DNA of 64,000 nt from Ichthyophthirius multifiliis (Eukaryota; Ciliophora; Oligohymenophorea; Hymenostomatida): the NCBI RefSeq assembly GCF_000220395.1, contig NW_004086036.1:1-64000 (forward strand), read 5' to 3'. Shown here in pieces: positions 53,604-64,000 of the stretch. How positions within the stretch are numbered: position 1 is the first letter of the stretch; each line of letters begins with the position of its first letter. The notes under the pieces were generated by a model. The model searched no databases. It saw nothing but the letters and a program-made list of their open reading frames with translations, and was not told the origin of the DNA. Made by a program: the position numbers and the translations under genes.

Positions 53604-54161
53604 TGATAAAATTTTCTTGTGTGTTATTTATAATATCTTACTTTATTTACTTGGATTTTATTTAAAATTTGCTATTTCTTGTTAAAGATAGAAATCAATT
53701 ATATAATTAAATATAATTATATTAAAATCAAATAATATAAAAATATAATTAATATTAAGATAATGCTTAACCATAACTTTTAGAAAAGCTTAGAAAAATA
53801 AAAACATAAATAAAAAAATGTGAAAGATTATTAAAATTTTAATTATTAGAATAATAAGATATTTAATAATTAATAAAATTATATAAATAAGAATAAATTA
53901 TAAATGAATTAAGTAAATTTTCTAAATAATCGTTAAATAGTATTTCTTTTTTTATAATATATTAATAATAATTATAATAAAAATTTTGTAAATAATAAAA
54001 AAGTTAGCTATAATAATTATTAATTTTTACAGAAATATTATAATATATATATAGATTTTAAGGATTTATAAATAGGTATTTATTTTATATATATACATTT
54101 ATTAATAATAATATATTTTAAAAATTATTTTATTTATTAATATATATATATTTATAGGTGA
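53604..54161 (+). CDS. Possible small helical protein (eIF2A/PYM-tail-like)
   Basis: An open frame from ATG 53604 leads without TGA into a strongly helical segment, QPQLLEKLRKIKTQIKKCER then LLEQQDIQQLIKLYKQEQII NELSKF (about 53766-53930). Its leucine/basic spacing recalls the C-terminal helices of eIF2A and PYM, which bind the ribosome. A GT...TAG intron at about 54077-54157 would bring the frame to TGA 54159-54161. The first 45 residues are hydrophobic and may instead be intron or non-coding. The composition above about 53760 looks coding; the rest is doubtful. Confidence 0.33.
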
Positions 54162-55693
54162 ATGATTTTAATATAAATATTAATATTATTTTTTATTATA
54201 TTTATGATATTTAAAATATATAAATATATAAATATATATTATATGTTGTTATTAATTTGCATTTTATATTATAATTTTATATATAGTATTATTAATAATA
54301 ATATACATTATAATATTTAATGTTTAAGTTTATTTAAACTTTATTTTTTTATTATTAAAATATTAAAATATTAAAATATAAAAAACAATAATTTAAAACT
54401 AAAAAAATAAAATAATAAATACATTTATATATATGAATAAAATATAAATTTATTTTTATATTTATATTAAAATATAAACAAAAATATATATTAAAAAATT
54501 TTTAATAAATAAAATTAATATTTTATATATATGTAAATATTATATATATAATTTATATTTTATTATTTGAAATAAAAGATAAACATAATTTATACATTTA
54601 TAATATATTTATTTTATTATTTATGTTTATATATCTAATTTTAATTATTAATTAATTAAAAAAAAATTTTTTTAATAATTAATAATATTTAAAATATATT
54701 TATTTTTAATAATATTTTATTTATATAATTAATAATTATCTTATATAATAAATTATTTATATAATATATATACATATTAATATATACTATAATTTTACAT
54801 AAAAATTATTTTTATCTTTTTTTATATTTTGTTTTTGTCAAATACTATTAATGTTATTTTGTGAAAATATATTAATTTAGATTTAACTAGATATTATTAA
54901 ATATATTTTCTGAATAATAATTATTAAAATTTCATTTGTTTTAATTAGAAATTTTAAAAAGATCAAAACTAAGATATATTTTAAAGAATGAATAAATATT
55001 TATTATTTTTATGCAATATAAAAAAAAATATTAATTTATAAAAAAATGAATTATTAATTAATTTTAAGAAATTAATATTATTATTTTATTAAAATTATAT
55101 AAAATTATAGGAAAATCAATAAAATATTAATCTTATTGATAAAATATAATAAATTTGCATGTAATATATAAAAATTAGATAATTATTTGTTAATATATTT
55201 ATTATAAAAAATTTCTATAAATTATTGTATCTTCTTTAAATTATAATAAAGATTTAAAAATATTAAAAATCAACAAATTTTAATATTAAAATATAAAAAA
55301 AAAAACTATAATGTCATTAATAATTAAAAGAAAAAATATTTAGGTAAATGATAAAATAAATATATTAAATATTTATATTTAAAAAAACATATTAAATATA
55401 TATTATTTTATTAAGATTTATATATTGAATATATTTAAATATAAAATCGTCAAAACTAATATAAAAATACAAATATAATTATTTTATATAAAATTTTTTA
55501 TTAATCAAATATATATAAACTATTGATACACATATATATATAAAAAGAACTCATAATTTTATTATAATAATAAAGTTTATTTTAATATTTTTTGATTAAT
55601 AAATATATATTTAAATAAAAAATTAACAAAATATATCCTTTTTAAAATATTTTTTAATATTATTTATATATTTTAAAAATAAAATAAATATAA
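54162..55693. other. A/T-only intergenic region
   Basis: Over 1.5 kb of low-complexity A/T with no frame that I would call coding on either strand. It presumably includes the VPS33 promoter. Confidence 0.5.
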
Positions 55694-57100
55694 ATGGATT
55701 ATACATTTGATTCTCTTTTAGAAAATTATCAGACAAAAAAAAGTGATGAGAAAATATTGGATACAACAATATTTAAAGAATATACAAGAATAAAATTAAA
55801 TTAACTTTTTGAATAAGTAAAAAAAAGAAAAAATTAAAAAAAAAAAAAAAAATAATTAAAAAAAAGGTTAAAGATAAAAAACATTTAATATATGATTTAG
55901 AAGTAAAAAACGCACTTATTTTAACATATGACTAACCTGCTATGAAAGAGTAAGGTGTAGAATCTTTTAGTTTAATAGATACTATAAATGTAAAAATAAT
56001 ATGTATATATATAAAACTATAAATTAAATTATTATATATATAAATATACATATATTTATACATAATTAAATATATATATATATATATATATATCTATTTA
56101 TATATATATAAATATATATTTTTTATATATATTATTTTATATTAAAATTTAATTTAAAGTATGAAGAATTAGATCATAGTCAAATAATGATTTTTGTTAG
56201 TTAAAAATAAAAAAATATTGGACTAATTCATAAACTTTTATAGAAAGATAGCAAAATATAATAAAATAAAAAATATTTTTATGTGATATTCTGGCCAAAA
56301 ATAAATTAATTGTATTTATAAACATTAAATAGTTATAAATCCTAATATTATTCATAAATGGAAATTTTAAATTTTAATTTTGATTTTATTCCTTTAGATA
56401 ATGATTTTTTAAGTTTGGAATAATAAGATAGTTTTAATAATATTTATTTAGAAAATGATTATTTTACCTATTAGTAAGTTTCCGAATCTATTTAAAAACT
56501 TTAAATTATTTTTGGAAAAATTCCTAATATTTTTTCTAAAGGGGATGGAATCAAAGCAAATATAATATTTATTTTTTTAAAAATTAAATAAAAAAAAAAT
56601 AAAGGTTATATTAGATATTTTAAATTAAGATGAAGAATATAATAAAAATGTAGATTCTTCATAAAGTTAAATAGAAACTATGATTATTATTGAAAGAGGA
56701 ATCGATTTTATTACTCCATTATGTACTTAATTAACATATGAAGGATTAATAGACGATAATTATGAAATTAATGGAAATATTTTAAGAATAGACTCTTCTA
56801 TTTTAGGAGGTGAATAAGGAAAAACCTCTAGTTTAAGACTTTCAAGCGAAGAAAACTAAATATATGAAAATATAAGAAACTAATAAATAACATAAGCACG
56901 AAAATATTTAAACAATCAAACTTTAAAAATTCAATAATTAAAATAATAAATAAACGAATTAAAGAAAAAAGCCACAGCCGAGGAACTTGAAAAGTGTTTA
57001 AAACTAGTAAATTTAATGTAGAAAAATTAAAAAAATCTAGAAGATAGTAAAAAACAGAATATATATGAAAAAAAAATAAAAAATATATGTATATATATGA

Positions 57101-57131
<31 letters not shown>

Positions 57132-57150
57132 CATTTATAAATATATATAC

Positions 57151-57184
<34 letters not shown>

Positions 57185-58169
57185 TTATATATATATATAT
57201 TTAAATTATAAAGATGTTAATATTTCTGTTAGTATTATTGTGAAAATGAGATCTATTGAGTTTTATAAAGAACTTTCATTAGAGTAAAGTATTTTAATAG
57301 GCGCGAATCAAAATTAAACATTTGATTATATAGAAAATATATGTGGACTAGGTGTTCCTATTCTAAAACCTATGAAATTCTTATGTCTATAATCTCTTAT
57401 AGATAAAGGAATTAAATCTAAATAATATGATGATATTAGAAAAGAATTAATACATGTATTATTATTATTATTATTTTTTTAAAAAAAATATATTTTTTTT
57501 TTTTTTTAAAAAAAAAAAAGGAATACGGTATTCAATGTTTTCTTACTTTATAAAAATTATAATAAATTGGATTAATTAAAAGATAAGATAATTCTAAAAA
57601 TATTTGGACTGAATTAAAAGATTCATTTTAATTAATTAATGAAGAAGTAGATTCTGAAAATCCTAATGATGCTTCTTATGTGTATTCTGGATATTGTCCT
57701 TTATTGTATTTTTTTTTTTTTTTTTTTAATAATTTTTATGTTTTTTTTTTTTTTTAATTAATTTTTGTGTTTTTTTGTTTTTTTTAATAATTTTTGTGAT
57801 TTTTTTTTTTTTTAATAATTATTTTTATTTAAGGGTCAGATTAGTAGAATGCTGTATTAAACATTAAAGCTGGAAACCATTTTAAAAATAACTTAAAATA
57901 GTTTAAGGCTTTTAAAATTATCCAGAACCTTAATAATATGTAAAATTATAAAATAAAAGCGCGATTTTAGTTTATGTTGTGGGGGGAATTACTTATGGAG
58001 AAATCTCAGCTTTAAGATATGTATCTTAATAATTAAGTATGTTTTTATGATAAATATATTTTAATTTATTTTTTTAGATAAAGAGATTATTATAGCTACT
58101 ACTAATAGGATTAATTGTAAAAAAATGCTATAAGGAATAATTAATCATGGATATAAATAAAAAGATTGA
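55694..58169 (+). CDS. VPS33: VPS33 Sec1/Munc18-family protein (HOPS/CORVET subunit)
   Basis: ATG 55694 to TGA 58167-58169. Introns include 55990-56159, 56556-56604 (GC...AG), one at about 57080-57213, 57456-57520, 57706-57833 and about 58039-58079. SM-protein landmarks in order: SFSLIDTIN; IFGKIPNIFSKGDGIK; METMIIIERGIDFITPLCTQ-type block (TMIIIERGIDFITPLCTQLT), which is the family's best-known motif; YEGLIDDNYEINGNILRID; KFLCLQSLIDKGIKSKQYDD; YGIQCFLTLQKLQQIGLI; YSGYCPLLVRLVECCI; and VVGGITYGEISALRYVSQQL with EIIIATTNRINCKKML. VPS33 clamps SNARE bundles as part of the HOPS and CORVET tethers for endosome, lysosome and related-organelle fusion. In Tetrahymena such complexes also serve mucocyst formation. 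Early A-runs (about 55830-55870) break the frame once or twice. Confidence 0.92.
57706..57833 (+). repeat. VPS33 intron built of T-run tandem repeats
   Basis: After GTA the intron consists of four successive blocks of a long T run followed by (A)ATAATTTTTRTG-like sequence, a unit of about 30 bp, then ATTTTTATTTAAG at the 3' splice site. Flanking exons join in frame (L-L | V-R-L). Confidence 0.75.
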
Positions 58170-58311
58170 ATATTTAGTTTTTAAATAAAAAAATTATTTT
58201 TATGTATAAAAAAATATATATATATTAAACTAAATTTTTTTAATTTATATTGAATATTTTTTTTTTGATGTTATTATAATATATAGTACACACTTTTTAA
58301 TAATTTTTTAA

Positions 58312-58613
58312 TCAAAATTAATTGCTTTATTTTAAATAAATATTTTTTTATTCTTCAAAATTCTAAATATCTATATTAAGTTTTTATAAGTTTTTTTCGA
58401 AATCTTAATAACTTTATTATTTAATAAAAATTTTTGAAAAAAAACAAATAAATACTATTAGAATTTTGATATGTTGTTATGTCTATTATCAGGTTCAGAT
58501 AGTTTTATATTCAAAGTATTTTTAGATTATTCTTAAATTAAACAATTTCGAATTCTGTTAATAAATATAAAAAAATGTATAATAATAAAAAAATATATGA
58601 TTTAAAATGATAA

Positions 58614-58650
<37 letters not shown>

Positions 58651-59135
58651 TTATATTTTATATGATATATTAAATAATTACGATTCTATTTATATTTCAT
58701 CAAAATTATTTTAATTATTATTAAAATTTGTCTTTTATTTAATATAATAAAAATATATATTATAAGGTTTATATTTATATTTTTTTACCAAATCTATACT
58801 TTAAATGTTTTAATTATCTAATTTATTTTATATATTTTATTTTGGATTATTTACTGATTAATACATAAATTGTAAAATTTATTCATAATTTTAAGAATTA
58901 TTATTATTTAAAGTACTTTAAGCTATTTATTTAACTTCTAATCTGTTTTTCTTTTATTCAGGAGTAAGATTTAAATTATTAATATTTTTATCTAAAAATT
59001 ATATATTTTGTTTAAAAATTCTACATTAGCTATTATTATTTTATCTTTATTATACTGATTTTTATATTTATTATTAATATTAATTCTATTTGAATTACTA
59101 TGTTTATTATTATTATAATTGTTATAATTATTATA

Positions 59136-59195
<60 letters not shown>

Positions 59196-60112
59196 ATTCA
59201 GAATTTTATTCATTAAAACTATCTTTTTTTTATTCTAATGATTTTATCTTAATTTTTTTTATTTTATTTTTTATTTTATTTTTTTGTTACTTAAATTTAA
59301 TATTCAAACATCTATTATTTTAGTTTTATTATTTTATTATTTTTTTTTTCTACTTTTTATTTTAATTTCTCATTTTTTTAATTTAAATATTCTATTTATT
59401 ATGTATTTTATAAAATTATTTCCTTTTTTTTTTTTTTTATACAAAAAAAATAATAATAATAATAATATTTTTTTATTCTATTAAAAAAAATACTTTATAT
59501 TCACTTAATATATTATTAAACATAAATAATAACTCAGTTTTCTATTTATATTCATTTTCTTATATTTTAGCATTTAATTCATTTTAAAAAGATTATAATT
59601 TATAATTAGATAAACTATCATTAAAATTTGCATTATTAATTTCTTTTTAAAAATTTTGTTTTGCTTTATAAGTCGGAGATTAAATTTATTTTGCATCTTA
59701 TTTTTAGAAAATACTATTACCTTTATATTTTTCTAATAATTCTTGAAGTCTTTAAATCTCTTTATCTTTTTCTTTCAATTAATTATTTAAATTCGAATAA
59801 TATTATTCTATACTATTTAATTCTGTAAGCACATCATTTTATAATTTTTATATTTAAACTTTTAATTATTCAGAATTTAAACTTTCTATTTATAACTAAA
59901 AAAATCAAAAAACTATTTATTTAAAATTAATATATACTTTTTATTCTAAGTCTTTATTTTTTCCTTTAAATGATTTAAAAGTTAATCATCATTAATTTCT
60001 GTTAAATTTAAATTAATTTTTTATTCTAATTCACGTATTTTATGTTTCATATATTCATTTTCTTATATCAAATCACTTAAATTTTCACAATCAAATTAAT
60101 TCTTTATAAAAA

Positions 60113-60164
<52 letters not shown>

Positions 60165-61732
60165 ATATACATAGTTACTTTGAACTTTAATAGCTCTTAA
60201 TTTAATAATTAAATTCTTTTTGTTTCTTTTTTATATTCTGAATTATCTTTTTCTTATTATATTATTATAAAAGATTAGTTTTTAATTTTTGTTTTGCACT
60301 TTTCTAGTTCAGTTTATAATAATTAATACTTTATATTATTATCTTCTAATTTTTGGTTTTTATTTTTATTTCTTAAATAAGTTAGTTAATTTCATTAATA
60401 TAATTCTTTTTTTATTTTAGTAAAAAATTATAAAATAAATAAATAATTTACATATTCATCTTTTACATTATTTTTTTAAAATTCACAATTATCTTCTTTT
60501 TTTTTATTTTTTTTTGTTAAGAAAAAAATAAAAGAAAGTAAATTTTATTTTATTGTAAAAAATTAAAAAATAAAATACATTACCTAAAATATCAATATTA
60601 GATCCACTTATAAAAATACATTTTTCAATACAATATAATAAATTGAAATTCCCAACTAAATTTTTTAATTTAAAATACTTTTTTTCATTTCCTTAATTTT
60701 GAATTCCTATATAACCCAAATCTATACTATATAAAAAATATTATTTTTTAATTAAATTTAAAACAAAAACAATACTTAGATTTAATCCAAATAGTATTAT
60801 TTATTTCAATATATATAATATAATATTTTCCAATCGAAAAGTTTTTAACTTTTTATTATATAGTGTTTTAAACTATTAATTAATTATCCTCTAATATATA
60901 GAGATTTTATTATTCATCAAGTGCTCCTAAAACTCCTTAATTTAATTTTATTTTTGTTATATTATTTTGGGTTTATATTTATTATATAGTATTTTAATTC
61001 TTATATAAATAGATTTTTCCTTATTCTATATAATATAATTAGTATTTATATTTATATATATATTTATTTAATACCAGTTAAAAAGTATAACAAAAGATTA
61101 TTTATATCTTCTTAAAAATGTATTATTTAAAAATTTTCGAAATTCTTAATAGTACTCATATTTTTTTTGTCTATTATTTAACCTAAATTATTTAGCCAAT
61201 AATTTATTCCTAAAAGCTATATTTTTGGAAATATAATCAATTTTTTTATTTCTTAATTATTAATTTGCCATTCAAATACTTCATATTATTCTTTTTTTAT
61301 TTTATAAAAAAAAAAAGAAAAAAAACTATATTTTTATATATTAAAAAAAATATACAGTTTATTCCATAACATTTTTTTAATTCAGTGTTTATTATTATAT
61401 CATTTATATTTTATAAACCATTTATATATTGTTTTTTATTATTTTAAATTAAAGTATTATTTGTATAATAAACAATTCCTTAACCTATATTTTATTTAAT
61501 TATTTATTTAAAGATTTTATAAATACTTTCTAATACTAGAATAAAATCTTCGAAAACGCAAAATTATTTTATTGATGTTTCCTTTAAAATTTATTGATAA
61601 TTATTGTTTAGTTTTTAATTTTCATTTATTTTTAAATGCTAATAATCTTTAAAATCCAAAAAAAATATTTGTTTTTATTTAAAAAATTAAATATTTTGTG
61701 TATATACTGCCTATTAAATATAGATTATCCAT
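58312..61732 (-). CDS. RCC1-like N-terminal region fused to a Gln/Asn-rich coiled coil
   Basis: ATG complement of 61730-61732 (MDNLYLIGNYQHLKINENQK after the first intron) and TGA complement of 58312-58314. The N-terminal third has repeated short beta motifs of the RCC1 type: GIVYYTNNTLIQNN, GVLGALDEQQNLYILEDN, NTIWIKSKYSIDLGYIGIQN and LLYCIEKCIFISGSNIDILG. These suggest a seven-bladed propeller, though no blade is textbook. The rest is a long coiled coil (QENEYMKHKIRELEQKINLN; LNNQLKEKDKEIQRLQELL), a 20-codon poly-Asn run (59137-59195), and a final helix DFEKNLQKLNIDIQNFEEQK. (TA)n introns and A/T-run frame breaks are frequent, so exon borders are approximate. RCC1-like proteins are often GTPase regulators or scaffolds; none is implied here. 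Confidence 0.7.
59137..59195 (-). repeat. (AAT)n microsatellite coding poly-Asn on the minus strand
   Basis: About 20 TTA units on the plus strand, read as AAT codons in the RCC1-like/coiled-coil gene. Confidence 0.9.
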
Positions 61733-61931
61733 TAAAATTATTGAAAAATAAAATAAAAAAAAAATTGTTTTTCTTAAATATAAAAAAAATTATTAAAAAA
61801 AAAAAAAAAAAAAAAAAATGTAAATAAACAATTAACAATATTTTTTTTTTTATTATTATTATTAAATAAATCAATAAAAAAAATAAAATTATATTAATTC
61901 TTTTATTATTATTATATTAAAAAAAATTTTT

Positions 61932-62585
61932 TCATAATATTTAAAGATTATCATTATTTATATCATCTGTATTAATATTTTATTTTTATTCTATTTAATT
62001 TTAGTTAGAATATTATTCATTTTATTCATTAATTATTTATTATTAAGAAATTTATTCATCTTAGTTTTAAGTTTGTGTTTTTTATTCCTATAGTTATAAT
62101 AATTATTATATTTATTATAATTTTGTATTTGATTCTTGTTTATTTTCTTAATATTATTCTTATTATTAAATTTTTGTTTCTGTATTTTCTTATGATTATT
62201 ATTATTAGGTTATTTATATTATTTTTTATTATTCAATTTATATATTTTCTTATATTATATCTTATTTTTAATTTTATTAAAAAAGTGACATTTATTATAA
62301 TTCACTTTGTTGGGAGATCTAATTATCTTAGGATTAATATAATTTCCAAAATTCTATAATTTTATTATCAGCCTATAAATTAAAATTTTTTAAAAGAGTT
62401 TTTTCATTTTCAATAATATTATCAAAATCAATATTTGATTAATTCAATATAATTTCATCTTAGTCTATCTATTATTATTAATGAAAAATTAAAATTTCTT
62501 GTAAAGAAATAGGAGAAGGTAAAGGATAATCAGTACCTATATAAAATTTTAAAAATATATTAAAACATAATATTAAAAAAATTAA

Positions 62586-62639
<54 letters not shown>

Positions 62640-63307
62640 AATATTTAAATATTTATTTTACCATCGTTATTTCCTATATTTTCAAATGGAAACCAAAAAA
62701 AAAAGATATCATTGTTAAAATAATTTTTAATATTTGCAAATAATCCTTAATTATACATATTTATCTATGGGTTTAAAGCTTTATATATAATTTTTTTTAA
62801 AAAAAAAAATACTTATCTTTTTTCTTAATTAGTATTTTAAGGTGATAAACATGGCAAAGATAAATTTATTCCACCTAATGTATCTATAGTAGTCATATTA
62901 TTAATCAATAGCATACTATGAAAAAATGTAAGACCCAAAAGCATAATACATACAGGATAAACTATTATTGAAGTAAATGTCCAATATACATAAAACATAA
63001 AATTATGAATCCAAAAATCATCACTATTTATTAAATAAGTATAAAAAATAAATGATCTATAACAATATTATGTTGATCCAGCCTATATATAATTAAATTG
63101 ATATATTTTTTTTTTTATGTATTATATTATAAATAATAAGATAATATTCTTAATAGCTATATATATTTATTAAATTTTATTAATGTTTTGATTAATAATA
63201 TTTTTAAAAAAATAGAAGATAATTAAAATAAATTAATATAATTATATAATTAAGAATTTATATTTATAATTAAAATTTAAAAATTGATATATATATATAT
63301 ATATACT

Positions 63308-63342
<35 letters not shown>

Positions 63343-64000
63343 TTACAGCCATATATAAAGTAAAAAGATAAAATGCTCTACTATTTCTATATCCTACACA
63401 ATTAGTTATCCAAGGACAATGATGATCCATTTTTAATATACAAGATTTACATTATCGGCAATGTTTTGCTCTTTAAGGTTTCCATATATTACATTCTTTG
63501 CATGTTTCATTATTTTATCTTAAATTATCAACTATTTTAGGATCTGATGGTGGTGCAAGCTATTTTTTTTTTTTTTTTTTTTTATATTTTTATTTTTTAC
63601 ACGAGAAACGGGATTGTTTTTTATTATTATACACATATAATATGATATATAGCACAATAAAATAATTATAGTCATAAATATTTAAGAAAAATAATATTCA
63701 AAAATGTTATTTTCTAAGGTTTTATTCATCCACTTTATTTTTTTATTTTTTAAGTATTTTTTTTTTATTTACAAAAATTTGTAGTATAAAACAATTAAAG
63801 GGCATAAATACTGTAAAAAATCTAATATATATGTTTTATCTGTCTTTTTTTTAACACCTATAAGTATTAGCATGATTATGAATTGTATTATCGTGATTAT
63901 GGTTACATTTATGTGAGTGATTATGGTGTTGATGAGTACTTTAATTGTTTTTTTGGGATTCTTTGGTACATTAATCGATTTTTATGGTAGTTAGAGGTTA
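61932..64000 (-). CDS. DHHC-type protein S-acyltransferase (palmitoyltransferase), 5' end outside the window
   Basis: The stop is the TGA complementary to 61932-61934; the N-terminus runs off the right edge. At 63364-63540 (complement) the cysteine-rich domain reads [20 protein letters not shown] then [20 protein letters not shown], with all expected Cys/His and the catalytic DHHC. Two membrane segments precede it ([30 protein letters not shown]) and two follow ([20 protein letters not shown]). [11 protein letters not shown] fits the TTxE position and [19 protein letters not shown] the PaCCT region. These enzymes attach palmitate to cytosolic Cys of membrane proteins. The N-terminal tail is His-rich ([16 protein letters not shown], about 63890-63935) and the last 150 residues are over 40 percent Gln. 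One frame break occurs in the A8 run near 63851. Confidence 0.92.

Noticed and set aside
59090-59323. Poly-Tyr ORF on the plus strand
   Set aside because: Antisense of the poly-Asn (AAT)n run in the RCC1-like gene.
1-64000. tRNA or rRNA genes, mobile elements, CRISPR arrays, bacterial operons
   Set aside because: Looked for on both strands by eye; no T-loop/D-loop pairs, transposase motifs, spaced direct repeats or ribosome-binding sites seen.

Overview
The window looks like macronuclear DNA of an oligohymenophorean ciliate, most like Ichthyophthirius or a very AT-rich relative of Tetrahymena. Two things show this. Reading frames are open only if TAA and TAG are sense codons (Gln) and TGA is the sole stop. 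The DNA is extremely AT-rich, with (TA)n, (TTA)n and poly-A/T tracts and GT...AG introns of about 30 to 270 nt. A standard-code ORF search finds almost none of the genes. The gene products are eukaryotic: radial spoke, exportin, VPS33, NDUFAF7 and a DHHC palmitoyltransferase. I see no bacterial, viral, transposon or CRISPR sequence.

Layout. 1021-2918 (+) Gln-rich coiled-coil protein; 3305-9187 (+) coiled-coil protein ending in MORN repeats; 9341-13055 (-) exportin-7-like karyopherin. From 13056 to 16147 there is no confident protein gene, but a GC-richer island (13555-13960) and a box C/D snoRNA candidate (15662-15740). 16148-17923 (-) C2HC zinc-finger protein; 19437-19868 (+) mS25-like mitoribosomal protein; 21184-28423 (+) a giant fimbrin-like protein made of many calponin-homology (CH) domains; 28766-31088 (+) three small unknown genes. 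31541-34525 (+) CFAP184/CCDC96 and 34646-36848 (-) radial spoke protein 3 form a convergent ciliary pair. 37288-38745 (-) secretory-granule lattice protein; 40312-47851 (+) a very large polytopic membrane protein; 48448-50126 (+) coiled-coil protein; 50139-52004 (-) NDUFAF7. 52005-55693 is mostly low-complexity DNA with one weak candidate gene. 55694-58169 (+) VPS33; 58312-61732 (-) RCC1-like/coiled-coil protein; 61932-64000 (-) DHHC palmitoyltransferase, cut by the window edge.

No operons are seen, and neighbours are often convergent with short gaps (12 to 200 bp). Themes are cilia (RSP3, CFAP184, MORN protein), regulated secretion and membrane traffic (granule lattice protein, VPS33, palmitoyltransferase), mitochondria (mS25-like, NDUFAF7) and actin bundling (CH array). 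Many genes need one or more single-base corrections, nearly always one extra base in an A or T run, to keep frame across clearly conserved domains. I read these as homopolymer undercalls in the assembly rather than pseudogenes. Gene boundaries and introns were worked out by eye and are provisional.
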